A stretch of 21,620 nucleotides of DNA from Brachionus plicatilis. Lineage: Eukaryota > Rotifera > Eurotatoria > Ploima > Brachionidae. The DNA lies in assembly GCA_010279815.1 (NCBI GenBank), contig QEOQ01000204.1, positions 233,226 through 254,845 on the forward strand. The letters run 5' to 3'. The notes below the pieces were generated by a model that had not been told where the DNA came from, did no database searches, and saw only the letters and a list, made by a program, of their open reading frames with translations. Below are positions 9,886 to 18,800 of the stretch, one piece after another; position 1 is the stretch's first letter, and each line of letters begins with the position of its first letter. The translations under genes were made by a program, and so were the position numbers.

Positions 9886-10439
9886 CCTTTTGGGATAAAA
9901 TTTACAATAAATTTTTATTATAAAAGAAAATTATTTTTAGCTAAAATATTTTTTGATATTTGTTATGTTAAAATTTGTGCATTTTCTGCACAAATTTATA
10001 TATACTATTTGTAAAAGGTTTTATTTAACACAGATTTAAGCGGTTTGAAATGTGTCTTTGTAAAAAAATTGAGATCCATAAGCCTAATTTTTAAATCAAT
10101 GGATTAAAAAATATAGAAAGAATATTAACGATTTTCTAAATATCTTATCTTATCTTCTTTTTTCATAAAGATTTAAAAAAATATTAATCCATTTATTCTT
10201 TGGCATATCTAATTTTTATATTAACAAAAAATTTGTCATTGAAAAATATCGTCTCAAAATAATAATAAAATAATTAGAAATTTTAAGACAAGCTTTTAAA
10301 ATTGTTGGAATGGGCCTGTGTATTCTTTTGACGTGTTTAATTTTAATTTGATAATTTGACAACTTAGATTTGAAAAATTAAAATAACTTCCAAACTTTAA
10401 TCAAACTAATGATCTAATTAAAGGCCAATAAAGCATAGA

Positions 10440-10830
10440 TTCGAATCGGTCAAAATGTGATTTTTCCGAAAAACAAACTACACCATGTTTTTTAGCTCGC
10501 TTTTTTACCCTAGAAAAGCTGATAAAACCCTAGACCCATGATCGACCCTCTGGGAGTCATGGGGGTCCAAAAGAGACCCTTTTTTTTTGCTTTTTTTATA
10601 CCAAAGACCAAATTTTTTGAAATATTGAAATTTTCTCTTCATTTTCGGATTCAGCACCTCATATTACATAGAAATGCAAGTTTTCAGGATAATCGATAAG
10701 TCACGTGACCAGATGTCTCAAAAAGTGGGTTTTTTGAGGTACCCCTCAAACTCGCTTAATGATCTCCCATAAGACACATTACCGGACCCATGAATTTGGT
10801 ATCAAAATGTAGGAAATTAAATTTGGAACA
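10440..10830. repeat. Compositionally distinct non-coding block with hairpins (candidate repeat element)
   Basis: The block differs from its surroundings in GC content and carries several short inverted repeats: GACCCATGA (10533-10541) against TCATGGGGGTC (10557-10567), a perfect TTTGAGG-TACC-CCTCAAA hairpin (10733-10750), and the palindrome TCACGTGA (10701-10708) with an E-box core. It has no open frame. Neither clear terminal inverted repeats nor a target duplication were found, so 'transposon remnant' is only one option; a conserved non-coding or structured RNA element is another. Confidence 0.35.
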
Positions 10831-11520
10831 AAGTTATCGATCAACTTTTTCTATTTTTTTTTTCAAACAAAATGAAATAAGGAAAAGTGTTTTTTCATTT
10901 TAATTTAAAACGCTTGTTTGAGGGTTATTCAACAAGTTTTTCACTTTTTTTGATAAAAAAAACAAATTTTTCGAAAAACAAAATTTTTGCATCATTTTTA
11001 TTTAAATAAAAAAGCCTTAAAGAAATTGAATTTAAGTTAAATATTTTATATGCATACAATATTTATTATTGGTTAAATTCGATTTTGCCAGGTCTTTTAA
11101 TTTCAAAATTGATTAGTTATGGCAATTGAATTAGTTTCGATTTAGCGTTATGCCCGATAAATTCGGACTAGAGTTTAAAAAAGTTAGTTCTATAAATCAT
11201 TTGTGATTTTGATTTGATGAATTTTTTGTGAGTTTTCTGTCATTTTCTAAGATGAGTATTCAAAACAGATTGCGCGAATTTATAATATTCAAGTTTTTCA
11301 AAGCCTCTTAAAAAAGTCGTTTTGGGTTTGGGTAAAAAACATCACTTATACCTGAGAGCTAAGCTTTAAGATATATTGAATTTAAATTCTAATCATTAAT
11401 AAATGATGGATGCAAATTAATTTCAACTAAAAAATTGAATATTTAAAAATCGATTATCTAGAAATTTTAACTAATATTATTAAAGAATTATTGAAAAATT
11501 GAATTAAAGAAAAAACATAT

Positions 11521-11526
11521 TTTATT
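11521..11526 (-). terminator. Poly(A) signal AATAAA of the reversed His-rich gene
   Basis: AATAAA on the minus strand, 25 bases after the stop codon of the gene at 11552-11776. Confidence 0.5.
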
Positions 11527-11551
11527 TATAATTAAATTAAAACCATTTAAT

Positions 11552-11776
11552 TTAATAATATTCATCAGAATATTTTTTTTGGTGATGATGTTTATGATGA
11601 TGTCTATGATGGTGTTTATGGTGTTTATGGTGACGATGTTTGTGATGATGATGCTTGTGATGATGATGATGATGACGATGTCCATACTCCTCAGAGGAAG
11701 ATGATGATGCCATGGTACCTTGGAATATTAATCCCAAAACCAAAATAGTCAATACTACGAAAACAGTTACTTTCAT
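11552..11776 (-). CDS. Histidine-rich secreted peptide, copy A
   Basis: This encodes a 74-residue precursor. Residues 1-23 form a signal peptide (MKVTVFVVLTILVLGLIFQG then TMA, with cleavage predicted after Ala23). The mature part starts with SSSSSEEYGH, runs through about 32 residues made almost only of His with Lys/Arg spacers (25 His in all) and ends KKYSDEYY. The S-x-E pairs at the front and in YSDE are the pattern phosphorylated by secretory Fam20C-type kinases in animals. The long His tract is expected to bind Zn, Cu or Ni and to change charge with pH. It is nearly the same protein as copy B, with substitutions in the signal peptide and repeat. The gene has no intron and is arranged head-to-head with copy B. 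A TATA-like TATAAA (minus strand, 11825-11830) lies about 50 bases before the start. I do not recognise a named family; the function is unknown. Confidence 0.85.
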   Translation of the reverse strand: MKVTVFVVLTILVLGLIFQGTMASSSSSEEYGHRHHHHHHKHHHHKHRHHKHHKHHHRHHHKHHHQKKYSDEYY

Positions 11777-12083
11777 TTTTTACTCAATTTGAATTTAAAA
11801 TTAATCGTTGTTCAACTTAAATAATTTATATCGCATTTAAAATCATTTATATACACGATTGCTTTTCAAAGTCAAAATGTTATAACTATGAAAAAAACAA
11901 AGTAAGATATAATGATATCAGAAAAAATATCACGATGAAATAATTGGAACTTGATCTTTTAGAAAATTTTGAATAAGAACATATGATGACATAATTTGAC
12001 ATCGGTCGAATTTTATCAGATATAAAAATGAGTTTTTTTTTAATAAATCAGAAAGAAAATTTCATTTGAGAATAATAGCAAAA
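11777..12083. promoter_or_regulatory. Bidirectional promoter region between His-rich copies A and B
   Basis: These 307 bases separate two divergent start codons. Each side has its own TATA-like box about 50-60 bases from its ATG (11825-11830 minus strand; 12021-12028 plus strand). The half next to copy B carries the 34-base block shared with copy C; the half next to copy A does not. Confidence 0.6.
11995..12028 (+). promoter_or_regulatory. Conserved promoter block with TATA box, copy B
   Basis: This block begins TTTGACATCGGTCG and ends in GATATAAAAA. It is identical over all 34 bases to 14130-14163 upstream of copy C. TATAAAAA at 12021-12028 sits 56 bases before the start codon, which suits a short 5' leader. 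Confidence 0.65.
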
Positions 12084-12287
12084 ATGAAAGTAACAGTTTT
12101 GGTAGTATTGGCTATGTTGGTTTTGGGGTTAGTTTTCCAAGGTGCTATGGCATCATCATCTTCCTCTGAAGAGTATGGACATGGTCATCATCATCACAAA
12201 CACCATCATCATAAACACCACAAACACCATCATAGACATCATCATAAACATCATCACCACAAAAAATATTCTGATGAATCTTATTAA
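12084..12287 (+). CDS. Histidine-rich secreted peptide, copy B
   Basis: A 67-residue precursor from the ATG at 12084; the frame is open 18 bases further upstream, but only to a TTG. The signal peptide is residues 1-23 (MKVTVLVVLAMLVLGL, then VFQGAMA). The mature peptide of about 44 residues reads SSSSSEEYGHGHHHH at its start, then groups of two to four His separated by single Lys or Arg (21 His), then KKYSDESY. Size, His content, acidic Ser cluster and Tyr-rich tail recall salivary histatins and statherin and metal-binding jaw, byssus or cuticle peptides; this is similarity of style, not proof of descent. It has a TATA box at 12021-12028 and an AATAAA 41 bases after the stop. It appears to be the parent-like form of copy C, with which it shares promoter, coding ends and 3' UTR. 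Confidence 0.88.
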   Translation: MKVTVLVVLAMLVLGLVFQGAMASSSSSEEYGHGHHHHKHHHHKHHKHHHRHHHKHHHHKKYSDESY

Positions 12288-12956
12288 ATTCAAAATTTCT
12301 GATTAAACATTAACCAGAAATATTTTAAATAAAGAGTTTAAAAATCTAATACATTTTTTCAGTAATCTTTTAAAAAATATTTGTAGAGACAATTTTAAAG
12401 TGAATATAAAATCAATAAAATAAGACATTTTTTCTAAATAGATAGTTTGAGTCAAAAATCTAATTAAAAAAAATTAAAGCTTAATTATTTATTTGTTGCC
12501 CACAGCTTAAGCCTTAGAAAGTCAAGAAGAAAACTTTTTCAAATTTTCTTGAATAAAAGAAGCACTTCGCATTCAAAGAAATAGAAAGATTAATTTCAAA
12601 TTTTTCAATCGCAAACTTTTTTACTTAAGTCAAGTAAAATTTTCACTAATCCATCCTAAATTTGAAATCATTTTAACAAAAATTAAAAGCAAATGACATT
12701 GAATTTTTTATTTGTGTTCAAAACAAAATTTTTAGAAAATATTTTTAAATTTAAAATTTTCGATAACTAAAAAAAAATGAGTCTTTAATATGGCATCTGA
12801 TTTTTTAAAGATTTAGTTTATTTTAAAAGTTCAAAAAGTCATTTTTTTGGGTTTCGACAAATTCCCATTGTGTATGACAGGATTGATACCAAAGAAATAA
12901 ATCCAAAAGTTCCTTTAATTCAAAAAGATTTTAATTAGAAAAACAAAAAACAATTG
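12288..12956. other. Spacer downstream of His-rich copy B
   Basis: The first 150 bases are the 3' UTR and duplicated flank of copy B. The rest is AT-rich without a supported exon; it also contains the presumed 3' UTR of the convergent peptide gene at 12957-13187, with ATTAAA on the minus strand at 12914-12919. Confidence 0.55.
12328..12333 (+). terminator. Poly(A) signal AATAAA of His-rich copy B
   Basis: A canonical hexamer in the 3' UTR of copy B. The same position in copy C reads AATAAC (14407-14412). Confidence 0.5.
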
Positions 12957-13187
12957 CTAAAAACCTGCTAATATGTATAAAACGAACGGCCATGGAGCAA
13001 AAAATCCACTGAATAATTCGTCTGGATTATTCCTTCCAAAACCATCTCTACTCAAAGCAAACTGCTCATCTCTTGAAATTGAATTTGCTATAACTAAATT
13101 AAAAAATTATAAAATTTTTTATTTCCTTTTATTTCTGAATTAACCAGCTTTCATAAAAAGTCCGATTATTAAAATAAATTTAATCAT
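12957..13187 (-). CDS. Candidate two-exon small secreted protein
   Basis: I built this gene by hand. Exon 1 is 13187-13145 and exon 2 is 13093-12957, with a 51-base GT-AG intron in phase 1; the joined frame gives 59 residues and a TAG stop. Residues 1-17 (MIKFILIIGLFMKAVIA) form a good signal peptide with the intron falling near its end, a common layout for secreted proteins. The mature part begins NSISRDEQFALSRDGFGRNN and ends in a hydrophobic stretch, PWPFVLYILAGF, with no cysteine. Both exons are GC-richer than the surrounding DNA and the acceptor has a T-rich tract. No family is recognised. The hydrophobic tail could be a membrane anchor, a GPI-type signal or part of a membrane-active peptide. 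It lies between His-rich copies B and C on the other strand. It is a prediction without homology support. Confidence 0.5.
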
Positions 13188-14207
13188 TTTTTAAATTTTC
13201 AAATCTAAAAGTTAATTTTGAATTTGTTCAAATAAAGAATAATATAATCTAAAAAAAGAATCTTTTTTTCACTAATTCTATTTGAATATGCCACAATTAT
13301 TTTCTTAGACTTAGCGAAAGAAATATTACACACCAAAAATCATCGTTTCTCTTATAGTAACAAAATTTCAGTGTTTCTTCAAGCGCTTTTAAATTAATAC
13401 AAATTTAAAATATAAAAATCTCTTGAAAAAATGAATTTAATGTATCAGTGATAGATTACAATTTAAAATGCTTAAATCTAAAAAACATTTCAAATTTGCC
13501 AAAAATTTTATTTATATCATTCAATTTTTTTGATTGACAAATTAAGCGACATTTTAAGTAAATTTAATTAATTTGAATTTTTTATAATATTTGGTGAGCT
13601 GAAGGAGGCTTTTTGAAAATATATTGCTTTCAGATTAAACTTCATTTTTTTTAAATATTTAATTTGAAGAACAAATCAAATAACAGACAAAAATTATTAA
13701 GATTAAAAAAAATGTATCTTTATTAGGATATAAATTTTTTAAATTTAAATTTAATCCATCTTAATTTAATAATTAAAAAAAAAGCATTATTTACTTAAAT
13801 AAATAAGAGAAACTTAGCCCGAAAATGTCTAATTGGCAAGTTTTTTTTCAAATTTTTTTGAAATTTTTAAAATTGCGTTGTTTAATTTAAACTCAATTCT
13901 TAAGCATGTTAAAATTTAAAATTTAATTGTGTAATTATTTCTATTAAATAAATAATAATGATAATGACAATAATATTATAGCTGCTACTGCATGTACCGT
14001 CTATTTAAGTTGTGATAAAATCGTTAGGTTTTTTTTAAATGCCGATAGAGGCTAATTATGTACTCCTTGTTCTATTAGTCATCCATATCCTCTAACATAA
14101 AATTCTTTCCTTGATATATGAGAACATATTTTGACATCGGTCGAATTTTATCAGATATAAAAAGGAGTTTTTTTTTCTAATAAATCAGAAATAAAAGAAA
14201 AGCAAAA
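13188..14207. other. Spacer between the small secreted-protein gene and His-rich copy C
   Basis: AT-rich DNA with short ATA/ATG-type simple repeats near 13950-13980. The last 86 bases belong to the duplicated promoter and leader of copy C. No exon was recognised. Confidence 0.55.
14130..14163 (+). promoter_or_regulatory. Conserved promoter block with TATA box, copy C
   Basis: Identical over 34 bases to 11995-12028. TATAAAAA lies at 14156-14163, 52 bases before the copy C start codon. Confidence 0.6.
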
Positions 14208-14366
14208 ATGAAAGTGACAGTTTTGGTAGTATTGGCTATGTTGGTTTTGGGATTAGCATTTGGACATCGTCATCATTATCACAAGCACCATCACCATAAA
14301 CACAACAAAAACCATCAAAGACATCGTCATAAACATCATTATTACAAAAAATATCATTATCATTAA
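14208..14366 (+). CDS. Histidine-rich peptide, shortened copy C
   Basis: A 52-residue frame too short for common ORF cut-offs. The first 16 residues, MKVTVLVVLAMLVLGL, are identical to copy B, but after AF the sequence jumps straight to GHRHHYHKHHHHKH. About 14 residues are missing: the predicted signal-peptidase site (QGAMA) and the whole SSSSSEEY segment. The His tract is eroded by Asn, Gln, Tyr and Arg (16 His remain), and the tail is KKYHYH in place of KKYSDESY. The deletion is in frame and the frame is open, so it may still be made, perhaps with an uncleaved or differently cleaved leader; it may equally be decaying. The first poly(A) hexamer is altered to AATAAC, though AATAAA occurs later (near 14491-14500). 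The function is unknown. Confidence 0.65.
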   Translation: MKVTVLVVLAMLVLGLAFGHRHHYHKHHHHKHNKNHQRHRHKHHYYKKYHYH

Positions 14367-15873
14367 ATTCAAAATCTCTGATTAAACGTCAACCAGAAAT
14401 ATTTTAAATAACGAATTTAAAAATCTAATACATTTTTTCAATAATCTTTTAAAAAATATTTGTTTTGAGACAATTTTGAAGTAAATATAAAATAAATAAA
14501 ATGAGAAATTTTTTGTTTACATTTACCTAGCATTCCATACATCACTTCTTTGGCCTATTTCCAAAAAATAGTTTTTACAAGGACATTATTATTATTTAAA
14601 TTCTAAAAAGAATTATTTGCTGTAAAATTTAGCCCAAAAATTTATAATTGTATAATAATGACAATGATAATTATATTTTTATTTTTTTTATGTTTTGGTT
14701 TTGAATATTTTTCATCATGAATCTGATTTTTCATACACGAAAAATCAAAAAAAAATTATCTCTAAACTAATTCAGATTGTGCTATGACAGCCCACTCGGC
14801 TAAACCGATTACAAAAATGAAACTTTCATATTAGGTAAGATCCTTTTTTATCTTCTCGCTTAGAGTCTTAAGGTCTAATTTTAAAAATTCTCTTGCATAG
14901 GGGAAGGAATTAATCAACTTGATAAGTTTAGCGACCCTTATAATATTTTTTTAATATTATAATTTTTTTTAAATTTTGAAACTAGAAATATGATAGGTGA
15001 TGATTTTTCAAAATTTTGAACTTAATTTTAAATTGCAAATTTTGATTTTGATCAGTAAAGCATTTGTTTTGCACTTTTTGGTTATTTTTTTTTATTTAAA
15101 TTTGAAAATTTTCATGATCAGAAATGATGTAATGAATTTTAGAAAAAAATACTGTAATAAATATCAAAACTTAACTAAAAAATCTTTTGCACAAAATTAA
15201 ATTGTTTCCTTAAAAATGATCACCGAAAACTCAACAAATAATTTTAAAAAAAAATTTTTCTTTCACAATATTCACAATGTTCTTGGAACATTGAAATTTT
15301 TACATTTGGCAATACTTGAATTGGCCGACTTTTTTCATATTTATCATTTGACAATAAAAAGTCACCAATGAATATTTTTTTCTTTGAGAAATGTCAAATA
15401 TTTTCAAAATAGATAAAAATTTTATGCACTAATTGTAAAATATTATTATTTTATCTGGATTAGGGCAAATTTTTCTAAAAACAAGTCGTCAATCACTTGG
15501 TCTCAATTTTTTTGCCCAGAAGGAAAAAGCTAAAATTCCTTATTTGAAAAAATTGAATTATGGAACTCATTAAATTTTTTGACTCGATTTTATACTACCA
15601 AATAATTAGTTGAATGACTTAAATATTCTTTAGTTAAAAAGACTCAAATATCTTGATACATGTTAATGAATATAAAAAATCTAAAAGTTTAAAAATTAGA
15701 AATTTTAATAAATGAACTAAATTTACATTTGAATGCTCTATAAATATAGAAATTGTTATAATTATTATAAGTATATTTAATGTAAGATTTTTTTGCAAAC
15801 TTGAATTTGATCCTTGGACTTGAAACTTATAGCTTATTTTAAATTCGTAAGCCAATAATTGATATTTACAATA
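14367..15873. other. Spacer between His-rich copy C and CROT
   Basis: Copy C 3' flank up to about 14513, then AT-rich DNA. A 16-codon ORF at 14784-14834 ends at a donor-like AG-GTAAG and is not convincing. A perfect 8-base inverted repeat, CAATGTTC-TTG-GAACATTG, lies at 15275-15293. No exon was supported. Confidence 0.55.
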
Positions 15874-18800
15874 ATGCCAACATTTTCTTTTGACGACAAT
15901 TTACCATCTCTGCCTGTTCCAGATTTGGATAAAACATTAAAAAAATATCTCGAATCTGTCCATCCGTTTTTGTCCGAGATCGAATTCCAACAAACGACCA
16001 AAATAGTTGAAGATTTTCGAACTGGAATTGGTAAAAATCTTCATTTTCATTTAGTGGAAAGATCAAGAAGTCAAAGAAATTGGGTTTGATCAAAAATCTG
16101 CTTTTTCGCAAAGCCTCTAAAATATTTAAAAGATTAATTTTTATTATAAGGCCGAGCAAATATTAACATTTTAAATTAAATTAATTTTTTCCTATTTTAC
16201 AAAGTTAGAAAAATGGTGGCTTGACTGGGCTTATTTGGAATGGAGAGAACCCATTGCTCCATTTATCAATACATCCGGATGTGTTATTGGGTCCGAAGTG
16301 CCTGTTTCATTGGCCGAAAAAGCCGAAAAAATGAATATTAATATTCCGGCTGCTAAAGCTGCATTCACATGCTTTTACATGAATATGTTTTTCCAAGAAT
16401 TAAGAAGGTTTTTTTCTTTAATATTCTTATTTTTTTCTATTAATAGATCGAGTTCCACTTTCATCAAAATTTTATTTAACCAATTATAAATTTATTTTTA
16501 TCTCTAATTTAATTTATTTTAATCTAGTGAAACACTCCCAGCTCAAAAATCACGAACAACATATTTGAGTATGGATCAGTTTCGTAAGTTTTATAGCACA
16601 TGCCGGATTCCATTGGAAAATAAAGATAAAATGGTTAATTATTTCAAGACTTGTAATCAAATAGTGTAAATTACTAATTAATTATTAAATTAATGGAAAT
16701 AATAAAGCTAATGAGGGAAACTGTCCAACACACCTAATAGTAATGTTTAAGAACCGATTCTTCAAAGTCAATGCATACCACGAAAATTTTAAATTGCTGA
16801 GCATCACTGAATTATATCATCAATTCAAATATATTATCGAAAATTTTACTCCAAGATCACATGGTATCGGAATAGGTTCTTTGACATCAGACAGAAGAGA
16901 TCGATGGGCTAGAGTAATTTAGTTTTTCTGAAATTATTTTTTATCAGTAATTTTTTATAAAAGAATCGTCAATATTTGATTGATTTGAACCCAAAAAACT
17001 TGGAGTCATTTGATACCATAGAGAAAGGATTATATGTAGTTAATTTTGATGATCTTGAAGCATACAATATCGATCAAGTCAGAAATTTAATATTTTTTAA
17101 AAATTTTGCCATTTTAAATTCTTTTGTTTTTTAGATATTGGAAATATCTTTTTTAAAAAATCCGAAAAATCGTTTTTTTGACAAATCGTATGAACTAATT
17201 GTGTCTAAAACAGGATTTATTGGGTCCAATGTTGAGGTAAGCTCAAAATTTAAGTTTGAAAATTTTGTCATTTAAAAAACAAATTGATTTTACAAAATAT
17301 CAAATTTCTTTGTAATATGTAATACCTTAAATAGTTTTCAGAAAAAAATCTGTAATTTCTTTAAATTCATATTCAATAGAGAATTTTTAAAAACAGTGCC
17401 ATTTGCAAAATCCAAAACCAAGACTGATTTGGGTTCAGCGAAATTTTGAATAAATTTAGCTAATTTTATTTCAATTTCATTATGAAATTAATGGTTCAAA
17501 ATATGGTTAAAATAAAGAATAAATTAAAGAAAGATGAAAAATTTTTGAATTTTTTTCTAATTGTATAATGTATTTAGTTGATTTTTTAAAATCTCTTTTT
17601 AAAAAAATTGACTTTATTTTTTTTCTTAAAATAAATTTTGATGGTTAAAACATTGGGTTTACAACTAAATGCCGAAATTTTCAATTTTTTATCTGATAAT
17701 AAATCAAAAAACTATTTTTCTAGAGGCATTAAAAGCCAATTTACTAAGCTTTTAGTGTAGCGTTAAAAACAAATATTTACGGTAATTGTTTTCAAACACG
17801 ATATAATCTGTGCAGAATAGAGTTCAGAGCAATAGAAAAAAAATAAGAATGCTTTTAAAGTAATTTTTAAACTTTTAAGCTGAAAAAATTATTCAATTCA
17901 TTGTTCAACCACTGCAAAAACTCTAGAATTTGCACGTCATAATTATAAGCACTAAAATTAAAATGCACAATTATTTTTTAAAGAGTTCTCAAACTTTGAA
18001 ATAAGATTTACCAGCTTAATTAAATTAGCTTTAAATTTCATTATTAAATAAAATAAAAATTAAATAGTATCAAATAAAAAAGTAAAATTTGAAAACAACA
18101 GTTAAGCATGATATATATTAAAAAATGATAAACATCTTCTAAAATCTATAAATTAGATAGTCTGAGACTTGTAACTTTTAAACAACTCTGAAAAGCATTT
18201 TATTAAGTTTAATCAAAGGAAATTTATTAATCAAAATCAAATCTAATTTTATACAAATTCAAAGTACAGAATAATTTTTGTGTTAATCTAAATATAACTT
18301 GATTGTTTTTATTTTTTCTTATTAAATTACATAATAGCTTCAATTAAGTCTTAATTTGATAGAATAACTAATATTTTTGAGAATTCTGGTATTTGGTATA
18401 GGTATAGGTAAAGTTAGATTTTCCAAACCAACACAAAACATAAAATTCAGCCTATTTTAGGTTCAGAATCTCTAAATTTTAGAAATTTTTGACAAATTAT
18501 GAGATCAAATTTTTATTGGAAATAATTTCTTTTTAATAATTATTGTTTTTTTCACCAAAAAAATTTTTTAACAAACGAAAAATTTTTTAATAATAGAACC
18601 ATTCTTAAATATAAAAAGTCACTCTGCCATAATAAAAATTTATAAAATGACTGAATTCGAAACTGATAGAGATTTTTAAATTTGATTTTGATCAATTTAA
18701 TGTACTCAATATAGATGTAAAAAGAGGGTAAAGTTAAATAAAGCTAAATGGCAGCACCTGCATTTATAAAAATTATTTGTTAAATTTTTTAAATATATTT

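Larger units (their letters stand above)
9841..11551. other. Intergenic region with an unusual GC-richer block
   Basis: Spacer between PREB (-) and the first His-rich gene (-). Most is AT-rich and featureless. From about 10440 to 10830 the base composition shifts and contains inverted repeats and C or G runs, described separately. No coding exon was found on either strand. Confidence 0.6.
11977..12433 (+). repeat. Segmental duplication unit 1 (contains His-rich copy B)
   Basis: From GAACATAT at 11977 to the A/T run near 12433, this segment aligns with 14122-14513, covering promoter, leader, coding region and 3' UTR. Unit 2 has a small deletion in the upstream part (GATGACATAAT is absent) and a larger one inside the coding region. 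Confidence 0.7.
14122..14513 (+). repeat. Segmental duplication unit 2 (contains His-rich copy C)
   Basis: This is the second copy of the 11977-12433 segment in the same orientation, about 2.1 kb away. Flanking UTR sequence is closely conserved, so the duplication looks fairly recent, whereas the coding region has lost its middle. Confidence 0.7.

Noticed and set aside
10438..10455. GATTCGAATC resembling a tRNA T-arm
   Set aside because: The flanking bases do not form the five-base stem, and no acceptor, D or anticodon arm fits around it.
11488..11685. Ile-rich frame on the minus strand overlapping His-rich copy A
   Set aside because: It is the CAT/CAC-type repeat read in another frame and runs into the 3' UTR.
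14784..14834. 16-codon ORF ending at TAG-GTAAG
   Set aside because: The stop overlaps the donor-like site, and no downstream exon continuing a protein was found.
14997..15200. 67-codon plus-strand frame with hydrophobic residues
   Set aside because: It is low-complexity Phe/Leu/Ile/Lys translation of AT-rich DNA, with no signal of selection or family resemblance.
15280..15289. TTC...GAA resembling a heat-shock element
   Set aside because: The half-sites are separated by three bases where a heat-shock element has two, and no third unit is present.
15634..16159. Minus-strand frames over and before CROT exon 1
   Set aside because: The strong CROT match on the plus strand explains the open frame; the other is AT-rich low complexity.
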